A stretch of 64,000 nucleotides of DNA, from positions 1-64,000 of the IMG/VR virus record IMGVR_UViG_3300020173_000008; one strand, written 5' to 3'. The DNA comes from a virus. Below the pieces are notes generated by a model, which searched no databases, was not told the origin of the DNA, and worked only from the letters and a program-made list of their open reading frames with translations. Shown piece by piece: positions 9,610-17,629 of the stretch. Within the stretch, counting starts at the first letter, position 1; each line of letters begins with the position of its first letter. The position numbers and the translations under genes were made by a program.

Positions 9610-9820
9610 TCTCTTGCAACCTCTCAACCACGTCACCAAACATGGTGAACATATCTTTAACCTTCGCAGATTTATCTGCTTGTGGGATGCAGATTGCCTC
9701 TGCACCCCGTCCTTGTCCCTCGACAAGATTTGCATTCTCCATGCATGTGTTCATGTCTGGCATGTTCACTGCATACTCTGCACCACTCATAAGAGTGACA
9801 ACCAACAGTGCCTTAATCAT
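9557..9820 (-). CDS. Small secreted hypothetical protein
   Basis: 87 residues with a probable signal peptide (MIKALLVVTLMSGAEYA) and a short body with two Cys in NTCMEN and EAICIP, a possible disulfide. Similar small exported proteins with a DMFTMFGDV end occur in marine T4-like phages, as far as I recall. It starts at the stop of the next upstream gene. Confidence 0.7.
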   Translation of the reverse strand: MIKALLVVTLMSGAEYAVNMPDMNTCMENANLVEGQGRGAEAICIPQADKSAKVKDMFTMFGDVVERLQENELGTSSGKCRDSFKGM

Positions 9821-10083
9821 TACACCTTACTCCATCCCACCATATCGCAAATATACTTAGTCGTTCCAACCAGAACCATGTCACCCATCATTGTGCTGCG
9901 ACAGGTCTTTCCACCAAACATGGGAGTCACATCTTCGTTCTCCCACCAACCGCAATCAATCGAGTTGGTGAGAGTAAATGCAATCTCACATGCATCAATG
10001 TCACTCGTCCCATCAGCAACTTCGACAAGGGCAACGGTGCGAGCAAAGTCTTCTGCCGCACCGTGAATAACCGCAACCTTCAT
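9820..10083 (-). CDS. Small hypothetical protein
   Basis: 87 residues from ATG 10083 (MKVAVIHGAAEDFART), chosen over an ATG nine codons earlier because GAGGTGATC precedes it and ATGA couples it to the upstream stop. It has several Cys (DACEIAF, IDCGWW, KTCRST, KYICDM), which may be structural. No family recognised. Confidence 0.65.
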   Translation of the reverse strand: MKVAVIHGAAEDFARTVALVEVADGTSDIDACEIAFTLTNSIDCGWWENEDVTPMFGGKTCRSTMMGDMVLVGTTKYICDMVGWSKV

Positions 10084-10436
10084 CAGATCACCTCTACCGG
10101 CTTGTTCCACTCACCAATCTTGATATCGTTGTACCAAGCGGTATCGAAATAGTCAGTCATCGAATCACTCCGATCATACCAGTTTATACCCTTCATGGCA
10201 GCAAGCAATTCCATCAAGAAATTCTTTGCAAGACCATCAAACCATCCGAGATGGTAGACGTTCACACCGTTTTCAATCTCTTTGTCAGTGAAGAGTCCAG
10301 CAGGAATCTTCCGAAGGGTCACAACCAGAGTGCTGCCATTGTTAACCTTGATGGTTCCCTTGACACCGTACTCAGCAAGAACCTTCTTGATTGCAGGGGC
10401 AAGTTCTTTCTTCGTCTCTTTACTCACATAAGCCAT
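10083..10436 (-). CDS. Conserved hypothetical early protein
   Basis: 117 residues, first gene behind the promoter at 10464-10492, with GAGAAGG as ribosome binding site. The N-terminal half is basic and could be a small alpha/beta nucleic acid-binding fold (KVLAEYGVKGTIKVNNG). Function unknown. Its promoter and place in a row of tiny genes indicate early expression. Confidence 0.7.
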   Translation of the reverse strand: MAYVSKETKKELAPAIKKVLAEYGVKGTIKVNNGSTLVVTLRKIPAGLFTDKEIENGVNVYHLGWFDGLAKNFLMELLAAMKGINWYDRSDSMTDYFDTAWYNDIKIGEWNKPVEVI

Positions 10437-10463
10437 TTGTCTTTCCTTCTCTGATTATGTCTA

Positions 10464-10492
10464 ACTATACCACACTCAAACGAATCTGTCAA
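10464..10492 (-). promoter_or_regulatory. Early promoter, repeated family copy 1
   Basis: TTGACA (10492-10487), 17 bases, extended TGG-TATAGT (10469-10464), then a conserved initial transcribed stretch TTAGACATAATCAGAGA. The same arrangement recurs near 10.8, 11.4, 11.9, 30.2, 30.6 and 31.0 kb. Confidence 0.88.
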
Positions 10493-10495
10493 CAA

Positions 10496-10789
10496 TTAAT
10501 TCCACTTTTTCAAATATTTTTCATAATCATATAATCCTAAACCAAAAACTATGTCTTTGAATAAACGAAGTGTTTTTCTACCACCACCAGGCAAACGTAA
10601 AAACTTTATCTCCCATTCTCTCCATCGACTGTCATTGAGCATATCATCAACAGTTTCAACTTCATGAACCTTTTTATAAACCATTAAGACGTGCATTAAC
10701 CGTCTATAAGTAGGGTTTACTCTTCCCTCTTCATTTAAATCAACTAGTCTTTTTGATTTTGCAATGTCAATCACAGTATCAATTTTCAT
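10496..10789 (-). CDS. Hypothetical early protein
   Basis: 97 residues, mixed helical and charged, ending GLYDYEKYLKKWN. First and only gene behind its own early promoter (10816-10844). The end abuts the promoter of the next gene. More AT-rich than its neighbours, which may mean recent acquisition. No domain recognised. Confidence 0.65.
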   Translation of the reverse strand: MKIDTVIDIAKSKRLVDLNEEGRVNPTYRRLMHVLMVYKKVHEVETVDDMLNDSRWREWEIKFLRLPGGGRKTLRLFKDIVFGLGLYDYEKYLKKWN

Positions 10790-10815
10790 ATTTCATCTCT
10801 CTCTGATTATGTCTA

Positions 10816-10844
10816 ACTATACCATGCAGGATTCGTTTTGTCAA
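10816..10844 (-). promoter_or_regulatory. Early promoter, repeated family copy 2
   Basis: TTGACA (10844-10839), 17 bases, TATAGT (10821-10816), then TTAGACATAATCAGAG, nearly identical to copy 1. Confidence 0.88.
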
Positions 10845-10850
10845 CCCCTG

Positions 10851-11387
10851 TTATGCAGCAACCGCAAATATTTCTGCGTCACTACCGTAGAGGTCAAACT
10901 TCTTGGAAACCAACTCACGCTTTCCAGACTTGGGGAAGTCGATGAACTTGGAATAGGGTGACTTCTTAGCATACACCGTAATGTCACGTTCCTTGTTGAG
11001 TTTGTTCCAAACGTAACGACCACCAGCAGACTGTGAGTGACCAGCCATCAGGGTGATATCCATCTTCTTCATGAGGAACTTATAAATCTTGATTGCAAGG
11101 TTATTACCCTTGTAACGACTATCGACGTTCAAGAGGTCAACATGCCATGCACCACGCTCTTTCGACAGTTCTACCTTTGCAGCAATGCGATGGCGAGTGT
11201 CCATGTCACCATAGGGAGTGCGAACCCGTTTGGTTATGTTGCGGTCATAGACCCACACAACATTATATGTGCGTTCTTCTTTCTCAATGTAGATATCATA
11301 TCCAAAGGCACGACCTACAAGCTCTAGGTCTTCTGTGCTACCATAACCAAGGAAAACTCCCTTGTTCATCGTAATTCTGTCAACCAT
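10851..11387 (-). CDS. GNAT-like acetyltransferase
   Basis: 178 residues. The segment VDSRYKGNNLAIKIYKFLMKK fits GNAT motif A (V-x-P-x-x-R-x-x-G-x-G/A), preceded by strands WHVDLLNV and followed by LMAGHSQSAGGRYVWNKL. Glycine positions are imperfect. A possible host-modifying acetyltransferase; T4 Alt/Mod-like ADP-ribosyltransferase motifs are absent. Driven by its own early promoter. Confidence 0.6.
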   Translation of the reverse strand: MVDRITMNKGVFLGYGSTEDLELVGRAFGYDIYIEKEERTYNVVWVYDRNITKRVRTPYGDMDTRHRIAAKVELSKERGAWHVDLLNVDSRYKGNNLAIKIYKFLMKKMDITLMAGHSQSAGGRYVWNKLNKERDITVYAKKSPYSKFIDFPKSGKRELVSKKFDLYGSDAEIFAVAA

Positions 11388-11417
11388 TTGTAACCTCTTG
11401 ATTTCTGATTATGTCTA

Positions 11418-11446
11418 ATCATACCATACGAAAAGGGGTTTGTCAA
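11418..11446 (-). promoter_or_regulatory. Early promoter, repeated family copy 3
   Basis: TTGACA (11446-11441), 17 bases, TATGAT (11423-11418), then TAGACATAATCAGAAAT. The spacer shares AACCCCTTTTCGT with the copy at 11865. Confidence 0.85.
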
Positions 11447-11650
11447 TCAAAATCGACTCGGAATCCAAGAAAAATTCACATCATCTAGCCAACGCCATTC
11501 ACCTGTTTTCAGTGATTTTATGGGGGGCAATGCGGGTTTGGGGTCCATACCTAGAACGCCGGGGGGAAGTTCTAGAACTTCCCACTTGTCTCCGTGTTCC
11601 CGAATACGATTCTTACCCTTGTTGGTGATGCCCTTGAGGGTGAGGATCAT
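11447..11650 (-). CDS. Small hypothetical protein
   Basis: 67 basic residues (MILTLKGITNKGKNRIREHG), start overlapping the upstream stop by one base. The N-terminal KGITNKGKNRIREHGD pattern looks conserved in phage small proteins, but I cannot name a family. Confidence 0.65.
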   Translation of the reverse strand: MILTLKGITNKGKNRIREHGDKWEVLELPPGVLGMDPKPALPPIKSLKTGEWRWLDDVNFSWIPSRF

Positions 11651-11835
11651 TATGCCCGACCTCGACCATTCATATTCGGCATCTTTAACCCAGCTTTCTT
11701 GAAAGCTTCAGAGATACGCTTCTCAGGGTCTTTACCATCCTTCCAGACTTCCAACTCGGAAATGTCAATCCCTGCTTCTCTCATGATCCGCTTCTTGATC
11801 ATCAGGTCACGAAATATCCAGTTGCAATTCATCAT
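11650..11835 (-). CDS. Small hypothetical protein
   Basis: 61 residues, Lys/Arg-rich and probably helical (REAGIDISELEVWKDG). First gene behind the promoter at 11865-11893. No domain recognised. Confidence 0.65.
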   Translation of the reverse strand: MMNCNWIFRDLMIKKRIMREAGIDISELEVWKDGKDPEKRISEAFKKAGLKMPNMNGRGRA

Positions 11836-11864
11836 AACGTCTTCCTTTTCTCAGTGTATAACTA

Positions 11865-11893
11865 ACTATACCACACGAAAAGGGGTTTGTCAA
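11865..11893 (-). promoter_or_regulatory. Early promoter, repeated family copy 4
   Basis: TTGACA (11893-11888), 17 bases, TATAGT (11870-11865), followed by TTAGTTATACACTGAGAAAA, a second version of the conserved downstream stretch, shared with the copy at 31024. Confidence 0.88.
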
Positions 11894-11906
11894 CAACTTT
11901 TTTCGA

Positions 11907-12569
11907 TTATCGACGCCTTTTTTGCATTTCCCTTGCAATCCAAGACTTTGCACGTCCATTCGAAACCTTGTTACGAAGAAGACCCTGCACACGTTTCCAG
12001 ACCTTACCAAATACGTCCTCACCAGCATCGTTGTTATCCACAATGATCATACCTGACCCAAAGTGGTTGTTGAACTTACCGATGTTGGACTGAACGTCCT
12101 TCCAAGACTGAACGACGATGGATTCTGGAACACTTCTAGCACGTTGTGCATTGCGTTCAAGTGCAGTGTCCAGTGAGGTGTTTACGAAAATCATATAGGT
12201 GTCGTAACCTAGTTCTCGTAACTGTTGAGACTGACGAGCAATCTTATCATAATCCCGGCCGGTCCCATCTATGATAAGTCCAAGGCGACCTTCAAGATAG
12301 TTTGCCTGACGAGCCTTGGTGATTTGTTTTGCACGGTCACGAACAACGTCTCTCTCCTGCTCTTCCTCTGGAGGCATCTTAAGAGATAGACCAGCATCCT
12401 TCAACAGTTTCTCGAAAGCATCGTCTGAGTTGACAATCTTGAGTCCTGTTCCCCCAGTGGTGCGCCTGACAACGTATGACTTACCGCTGCCAGGCCCACC
12501 TGCTAGGAAAAATGCTTTAAATATGTTGGGGTCGTAAACCCCTTCCTGTAGTTCGTGAAAACTCTTCAT
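11907..12569 (-). CDS. P-loop kinase (polynucleotide-kinase/zeta-toxin-like)
   Basis: 220 residues. GGPGSGKS (about residues 24-31) is a Walker A loop, followed by NSDDAFEKLL, a lid-like basic helix and LIIDGTGRD. This order is that of the AAA-like kinase group containing T4 polynucleotide kinase and zeta toxins. Substrate could be a nucleic acid 5' end or a sugar nucleotide. It ends in a basic tail. It overlaps a small upstream gene by 53 bases. Confidence 0.75.
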   Translation of the reverse strand: MKSFHELQEGVYDPNIFKAFFLAGGPGSGKSYVVRRTTGGTGLKIVNSDDAFEKLLKDAGLSLKMPPEEEQERDVVRDRAKQITKARQANYLEGRLGLIIDGTGRDYDKIARQSQQLRELGYDTYMIFVNTSLDTALERNAQRARSVPESIVVQSWKDVQSNIGKFNNHFGSGMIIVDNNDAGEDVFGKVWKRVQGLLRNKVSNGRAKSWIAREMQKRRR

Positions 12570-12702
12570 TTTGCATCTGCCCTTTTCTATATCCTGACAT
12601 TTCTATGATGTATTTATCATTCTCTGAAAGTGGTTCCAATTCCATTTTACGTTCCTGCCTCTGAAAGTTCAATTTCTTAATGCGATTCTTGGTCTTAGCC
12701 AT
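12517..12702 (-). CDS. Small basic hypothetical protein
   Basis: 61 residues beginning MAKTKNRIKKLNFQRQ, with AAAGGAAG at the right distance upstream. Its last 53 bases overlap the kinase gene in another frame. The good ribosome site supports it; the overlap argues caution. Confidence 0.5.
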   Translation of the reverse strand: MAKTKNRIKKLNFQRQERKMELEPLSENDKYIIEMSGYRKGQMQNEEFSRTTGRGLRPQHI

Positions 12703-12764
12703 TTTATCTTCCTTTCGCTGTTTGTATTGGGATATAGATTTTTTTGAGATGGGCGTCTCCTTTC

Positions 12765-14180
12765 TTAGTATAGGGTGTTGATGATTTCTTGATCACCCTC
12801 TTGAATAGGTTCTGGATTGGTGCTTGTGGGTAGTTCTCTGTTGAGAGAATCCTTCACTCCTTCAATAATCATTCTATGGTGAGAATTTGTATTATCGAAG
12901 TCATGACGAATTTTTGTCACAAGAAACTTACCATTGTATATTCTATCAAACTTTTCGTTCTCTGTTGTTTTTGTTGATGCGGTATATGGAAGATTGATAT
13001 CTACTACATCACCAGCCTGAATATTAGTGCTTCCGTTCACAGTGATTTGTACAGTGAATCCAGTTTTAATTTGTTGCAACTGAGCATTTCTTCTCTGTAT
13101 CCATTTCTCTGGAGAATTTGAAGAGAATGGATTTTGGTTGAATTCATCAACAACAGTATTGCTCGATCCAAACCCACTTGTTGGTTGCACAAATGTTCTC
13201 GCGGGAAATGAAGAGATATTCTTTTTATCTTCTGTAATATAAACACTACTCACAATTGGAAAATCATCCTTATTGTCACCTTGGTATCGGCTGTTCGTTT
13301 TTTCAATATGCATTTCATCTTTAAAATTTGTCATATAGTTATATGTATGTTTTTGATAATTTTTAGAGATGATGTCATGAACATATAATGTAGACGCATA
13401 TGTACCAGACCTATTTGAAAGAATAGGATCATGAGCATTCACTATATTGAAACCCAACAGTGCAGAGAAATCTGCTTCGATATCAATCGCACCCTTTTTA
13501 TTTCTTGTTCCTGCTTTAATTTCATAAAACTCTTGTTTGCTCTTTTGTGCATAAAGACTTGCAAGTGATCTAAAATGAAATCCTCTATATGTCTCAAAAC
13601 ACAAGTAGCAGGGATCATTGTGTTGTTTAGATATGGCCAGATTGGACATGTCTTGAATTAATTCAAAAGGTCTTTTATTTGGGGATATGATTTTTCTGTT
13701 ATCTGCACTTGGTTCAAGATACAATCTTTTCTTGGTGCCAAGATGGTCTTGAAACACTTTCTTGACAATATCTGTGGAACTACCAGTGAGGGTGCGGTTA
13801 ACTCTCACTCTCTCATTGACTAACGCCTCTCTGGATGAGAAGGAAATACCATATGCCTGAACACCATTACCCATATCTTGACGAGCAATGATTTTATTGA
13901 CAAAAAGTGCGTTTTCTGTAAAATCTATAATTCTACTTTTATCCGTGTCAGACGCAGTTGCAATTTTTAATTTTAGATACTCTTGTCCAATCAATGGAAA
14001 CATTGATGACAGGTTGACCGAATCGGCAACCATCATCATTCCAGACAACGTACTTTTAGCGATGTCTTCGAACAAGGTCAAATTCACAATTGCATAGTCA
14101 ATATCAACTGTCTGTCCAGATGATGAAATGAGTTGTGAATACTGTATCTCAAACTGTCCTGCCTGGTAAATCTCAGACAC
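12765..14180 (-). CDS. Baseplate hub protein (gp27/late-control D-like)
   Basis: 471 residues, last gene of the gp48-gp53-hub row. The C-terminal part (VQITVNGSTNIQAGDVVDI ... GKFLVTKIRHDFD) follows the pattern of tail hub proteins, where a small beta barrel ends in a 'G-x-Y-x-V-x-x-V-x-H' strand. The middle contains a DIVKKVFQDHLG segment typical of the same fold. In myoviruses such a trimer seats the spike and starts the tail tube. The exact T4 counterpart (gp27) is inferred from fold pattern and position. Confidence 0.65.
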   Translation of the reverse strand: MSEIYQAGQFEIQYSQLISSSGQTVDIDYAIVNLTLFEDIAKSTLSGMMMVADSVNLSSMFPLIGQEYLKLKIATASDTDKSRIIDFTENALFVNKIIARQDMGNGVQAYGISFSSREALVNERVRVNRTLTGSSTDIVKKVFQDHLGTKKRLYLEPSADNRKIISPNKRPFELIQDMSNLAISKQHNDPCYLCFETYRGFHFRSLASLYAQKSKQEFYEIKAGTRNKKGAIDIEADFSALLGFNIVNAHDPILSNRSGTYASTLYVHDIISKNYQKHTYNYMTNFKDEMHIEKTNSRYQGDNKDDFPIVSSVYITEDKKNISSFPARTFVQPTSGFGSSNTVVDEFNQNPFSSNSPEKWIQRRNAQLQQIKTGFTVQITVNGSTNIQAGDVVDINLPYTASTKTTENEKFDRIYNGKFLVTKIRHDFDNTNSHHRMIIEGVKDSLNRELPTSTNPEPIQEGDQEIINTLY

Positions 14181-14707
14181 TAAACTACACTCCTATTGAT
14201 CAAATCATTAAACTGGTCTACAAATTCACTAAGGTATGAAGGGTCCAGTAGTCTTATTCTTCGCAAACTGTCTTGCTGTTCCTGTTCGAATTCTAGATTT
14301 GTAATTGGAGTTGCAGATGGGTAATCTGTATTGTCTGTCCCAATGTCAATTTTTATAGTGGTATCACCAGATGTTTGGAAAATTTCATAATGGTGAATTC
14401 CATCCACATTCGAATACTTATTTTTAACGTGTGCGAGAAACTGGCGTCTGCTCATAGGCCATTGATGATATCGGTCAACAATGTCATTCATCAACAGAAC
14501 TACCCAGTGATACTCACTGTCACCATATAACTTATGTGCGATCATTTCTGGAGTCTCGCCTTCTTTCACATCATATGTATCAAAAAATGCTCTGTTAGTT
14601 TTTGCCTTTGAACGAGCAACAATGCGTCTTAAAATATTTGTTGCTACTTTGAATTGACCATTACCAACAGCATCGTATGGAATAACTGGAAAAGAATTGA
14701 AGTACAT
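14180..14707 (-). CDS. 53: Baseplate wedge protein gp53
   Basis: 175 residues. The segment EGETPEMIAHKLYGDSEYHW followed by VVLLMNDIVDRYHQWPMS is the gp53 hallmark (LysM-like 'peiAdklYGd..yhWvill.N...D'). In T4, gp53 joins wedges to the hub and precedes gp48 in assembly, matching its neighbours here. The stop overlaps the start of the hub gene by one base. Confidence 0.92.
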   Translation of the reverse strand: MYFNSFPVIPYDAVGNGQFKVATNILRRIVARSKAKTNRAFFDTYDVKEGETPEMIAHKLYGDSEYHWVVLLMNDIVDRYHQWPMSRRQFLAHVKNKYSNVDGIHHYEIFQTSGDTTIKIDIGTDNTDYPSATPITNLEFEQEQQDSLRRIRLLDPSYLSEFVDQFNDLINRSVV

Positions 14708-14709
14708 GA

Positions 14710-15843
14710 TTAGTAACCCTCCTCAACTCTATTGCGATACATGAGTTCGATTTCAGTAAATCTGAGTGTCATCGTTGTTCTTTGTGGTGGTGGTGAACCA
14801 GAGGCATCAGGTTCATATGCAGTATACCTGTCGCCGCCATACTGAACGTCCACGCCAGTTAAGTATGATGTTCCAATTTTGTTTATATGTGAATTCTCTT
14901 TATCTCTATACATATATTGAATATCAAACACATCTGGAATAGACTGTTCTCTAAGATTCTTTGCACCTGCGATTTGACTTTCCCCATATTCTGGAGACAT
15001 GTGGACTTTAAATAACTTAACAATCTCTCTAATTTTTTGAGACTCGGATGCACTTTTTGGAATCATGATAAAGGTGAATTCAAACGACCTTCTACCAATC
15101 CCCTCAAACATCACTTCCATTCTTGGTGTGATTATCTTACCCCTCTCAAGAGCAACCAACTGAGAAAGGCCGGGTGTGAGGGCATTTGCTGCTCCAATGA
15201 CTGCTTGTATTCCACCATCTATCGCAGCATCAACACCTTTTGTTAATACGTCACCAGCTAGGGATTTGGCAGCGCCAAGCTGTCCGCCATATAATTTTTC
15301 TGCAATTGCAACTGCACCTGTTCCAGCTCCCACTAATGCCTCTGCCCTTCTAGTAATTTCTGTCTCTGCATAGTTTGCATTATATGAAACACTAACCTGT
15401 GGGGGCATATAGAGTGCTATTGACTGCACTATTCTAGTTGACGCTCTCCTAGACATTGTAATACTAGAGTTTGATCCTCTTTGTCTCTGGATTTTTTCTT
15501 GTTGTACTGCTTCGATAGATTCTTTTGTTGCTCCTTGAATGTTATCAACTATATCATCTACGTCTAGACTTGGTTGTGGTGGATTTGGTTTTACCTTGCC
15601 TGGCTCGTTTGTTCTGATACCAAATAGAATGTAATGTCCCTGCATTGGATCAATAGCAACGTCATCTGGATAAGATATGATGGGTGATTGTCTAGATTGT
15701 GGTGCTAGTCCACCAACTGCATTTTGTGGATTTGCGCCCTTTAGTCCAGCGGCGATCCCACCAACCACTGAGTTTACCGCACTCCTTGCCATACTGGTTG
15801 CTGCAGCCTGTGCAACGTTTACAAATGCGTCTTTAAGTGCCAT
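14710..15843 (-). CDS. 48: Baseplate tail-tube junction protein gp48
   Basis: 377 residues. ITRRAEALVGAGTG and RRSFEFTFIMIPKSASES, followed by FKVHMSPEY, match T4-like gp48, which caps the baseplate dome before tail tube polymerisation. The N-terminus is Ala-rich and helical. A late promoter (15871-15878) lies upstream and AAGGA serves as ribosome site. First gene of a three-gene baseplate operon. Confidence 0.88.
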   Translation of the reverse strand: MALKDAFVNVAQAAATSMARSAVNSVVGGIAAGLKGANPQNAVGGLAPQSRQSPIISYPDDVAIDPMQGHYILFGIRTNEPGKVKPNPPQPSLDVDDIVDNIQGATKESIEAVQQEKIQRQRGSNSSITMSRRASTRIVQSIALYMPPQVSVSYNANYAETEITRRAEALVGAGTGAVAIAEKLYGGQLGAAKSLAGDVLTKGVDAAIDGGIQAVIGAANALTPGLSQLVALERGKIITPRMEVMFEGIGRRSFEFTFIMIPKSASESQKIREIVKLFKVHMSPEYGESQIAGAKNLREQSIPDVFDIQYMYRDKENSHINKIGTSYLTGVDVQYGGDRYTAYEPDASGSPPPQRTTMTLRFTEIELMYRNRVEEGY

Positions 15844-15870
15844 GTCTAAATATCCTTATACACTTTGAAT

Positions 15871-15878
15871 TATTTATA
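15871..15878 (-). promoter_or_regulatory. T4-type late promoter for gp48-gp53-hub
   Basis: TATAAATA on the minus strand in the 39-base gap between divergent genes gp48 and gp4; about 27 bases to the gp48 ATG. Confidence 0.78.
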
Positions 15879-15882
15879 ACGA

Positions 15883-16326
15883 ATGGCATACAAAGGTCGA
15901 TATACACCAGTGAACCCTAAAAAGTATAAGGGTGATCCACGCAACATAGTCTACCGCTCCTTATGGGAAAGAAAGTTCATGGTGTACTGTGATAACAGTA
16001 CGAACATTCTAGAATGGGGGAGTGAAGAAATCATTATACCCTATTTATCCCCTTGGGACGGACGTATTCACCGATATTTTCCAGATTTCTACATCAAGGT
16101 CAAACAGCACGATGGCAGTGTCAAGAAGATGATCATTGAGATCAAGCCCAAGGTGCAGTGCAAACCACCAAAACAACCCAAGAGAAAGACCCAAAGATAT
16201 CTAAACGAGGTCAAAACATGGGGTGTCAACTCTGCAAAGTGGAAATATGCAAATGAGTGGTGTTTGGATAGAGGTCTGGAATTCAAGATTTTGACTGAAG
16301 ACGAATTAGGTATCTCGTATAAATAA
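15883..16326 (+). CDS. 4: Head completion protein gp4 (gp50/65 family)
   Basis: 147 residues. An endonuclease-like core is visible: RSLWERKFMVYCD, then HRYFPDFYI and MIIEIKPK (PD...ExK type), as in T4 gp4, which seals or trims filled heads before tail joining. In T4-like genomes gp4 lies beside gp53 and gp48, as here. The last codons overlap the late promoter of the next gene. Confidence 0.88.
   Translation: MAYKGRYTPVNPKKYKGDPRNIVYRSLWERKFMVYCDNSTNILEWGSEEIIIPYLSPWDGRIHRYFPDFYIKVKQHDGSVKKMIIEIKPKVQCKPPKQPKRKTQRYLNEVKTWGVNSAKWKYANEWCLDRGLEFKILTEDELGISYK
16318..16325 (+). promoter_or_regulatory. T4-type late promoter inside the gp4 stop region, leaderless type
   Basis: TATAAATA made from the last gp4 codons and stop (TAT AAA TAA), five bases before ATG 16331. 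The spacing is identical to the promoter at 3696. Confidence 0.75.
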
Positions 16327-16330
16327 TACT

Positions 16331-16888
16331 ATGGCAGAGAGCAAATACATTCAGTCTGTAAAACAGGCAGCAGGAGAACGTCCACGTTCCACAGAGTGGT
16401 ACAAGGACAAGATCAAGGAGTTTGGTACACCAGGCGCACTAGACTTGATTCGTGACGGTAAGCAGGCAACACGCCCATTCTTTGGACGATTGAACATGTT
16501 TATCTATGACCCAAAGTTCAAGAAGACACTTCCATACTATGACACTTTTCCCCTCGTTCTTCCCATCGAAAACTATCCAGATGGATTTCTAGGTATCAAT
16601 CTACACTACCTACCAATCCCCCTTAGAATTCGACTGTTGGACAGACTTGTAGACTTCTCAAACAACACAAAATTCGATGAGTCAACCACACTTGATGTTG
16701 ACTATTCGGCACTAAAGAATGTACGGTTAGTTCGTCCTACCATTCACAAGTATCTTGCGGGACAGGTTAAGTCACGGTTTCGTAGAATTGATGCAGACGA
16801 GTTTACGATTGCGACACTACTACCAGTGCAGAGGTTCAAGAAGGCATCTGCATCAGAGGTATGGAAAGAATCTAGGAGCATGATCTAA
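16331..16888 (+). CDS. Conserved virion-associated protein
   Basis: 185 residues. It contains NMFIYDPKFKKTLPYYD and FPLVLPIENYPDGFLGINLH, a stretch I know from conserved proteins located after gp4 in marine T4-like phages. No catalytic motif. Its late promoter and place in the tail module suggest a tail or neck assembly role; no T4 counterpart can be named safely. Its stop overlaps the next start. Confidence 0.65.
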   Translation: MAESKYIQSVKQAAGERPRSTEWYKDKIKEFGTPGALDLIRDGKQATRPFFGRLNMFIYDPKFKKTLPYYDTFPLVLPIENYPDGFLGINLHYLPIPLRIRLLDRLVDFSNNTKFDESTTLDVDYSALKNVRLVRPTIHKYLAGQVKSRFRRIDADEFTIATLLPVQRFKKASASEVWKESRSMI

Positions 16889-17616
16889 TGGCCATTCTAC
16901 CAAACTTTCTAGAGGGAACTGCAATCGGTGTTCTCAATGATGTGCTATCTGCATTTCATTCTAATGAAGGATATGCACAACCAAACCGATATGAGGTAAA
17001 TCTGTTTCCACCATCAACTGGTAAGACAGGAGCATCATCGTCATTGATGAACATGTCCGCATCTCTCATGGGTGATCCACAAGGTGGTGGTAATGGTAGA
17101 GACGTTGGACTGAGATGTGAATCAGTAACCCTACCCGGCATCAATCTTGCAACGGCAACAGACTCAAATATCTATGGTCCAACAAGAGATATTGTAGAAG
17201 GTGTGACATATGCAGAAGAGGTCGCAATGACATTTTCAGCAAGTACTGACTTACAAGAAAGAGTATTCTTTGAGACATGGCAGAAGCAGGCATATAACCC
17301 AGATACATGGAACGTTGGTTATTATAAAGATTACGTTGGGACAGTAGAAATTTACCTTCTCGACAAACAAAACCAAAGAAAATATGGACTAAAATTGTGG
17401 GATGCATTTCCAAAGAGTATTAACGGAAGTGATTTGAGTTATGGCTCATTTAACGAGAACCTAAAAACTACAGTGAACATGTCATTTAGATATTGGACAC
17501 CACTAGACACAAATGGTCAAGGACCAAATATTCTAAACAACATTATTGACACCGTTGCAAATGGTGTTTCAAGACAGATACTAAGCAATATACCGAAAGT
17601 GCTTCGGAGACTATAA
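16888..17616 (+). CDS. Tail tube-fold protein (gp54 baseplate initiator / gp19-like)
   Basis: 242 residues with the tail tube pattern: RYEVNLF near the start, GLRCESVTLPGINL in the middle, then ERVFFETWQKQAYNPDTW and VNMSFRYW. T4 gp54, which starts the tube on gp48, shares this fold with the tube protein gp19. Placement next to gp48, gp53 and gp26 favours gp54, but it is shorter than T4 gp54 (320), so a tube protein remains possible. Confidence 0.72.
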   Translation: MAILPNFLEGTAIGVLNDVLSAFHSNEGYAQPNRYEVNLFPPSTGKTGASSSLMNMSASLMGDPQGGGNGRDVGLRCESVTLPGINLATATDSNIYGPTRDIVEGVTYAEEVAMTFSASTDLQERVFFETWQKQAYNPDTWNVGYYKDYVGTVEIYLLDKQNQRKYGLKLWDAFPKSINGSDLSYGSFNENLKTTVNMSFRYWTPLDTNGQGPNILNNIIDTVANGVSRQILSNIPKVLRRL

Positions 17617-17629
17617 AGGATGAAATATT

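Noticed and set aside
12611-12618. GATAAATA, a near-match to the late promoter
   Set aside because: One mismatch at the first base and located inside a small early gene before an early-type kinase.
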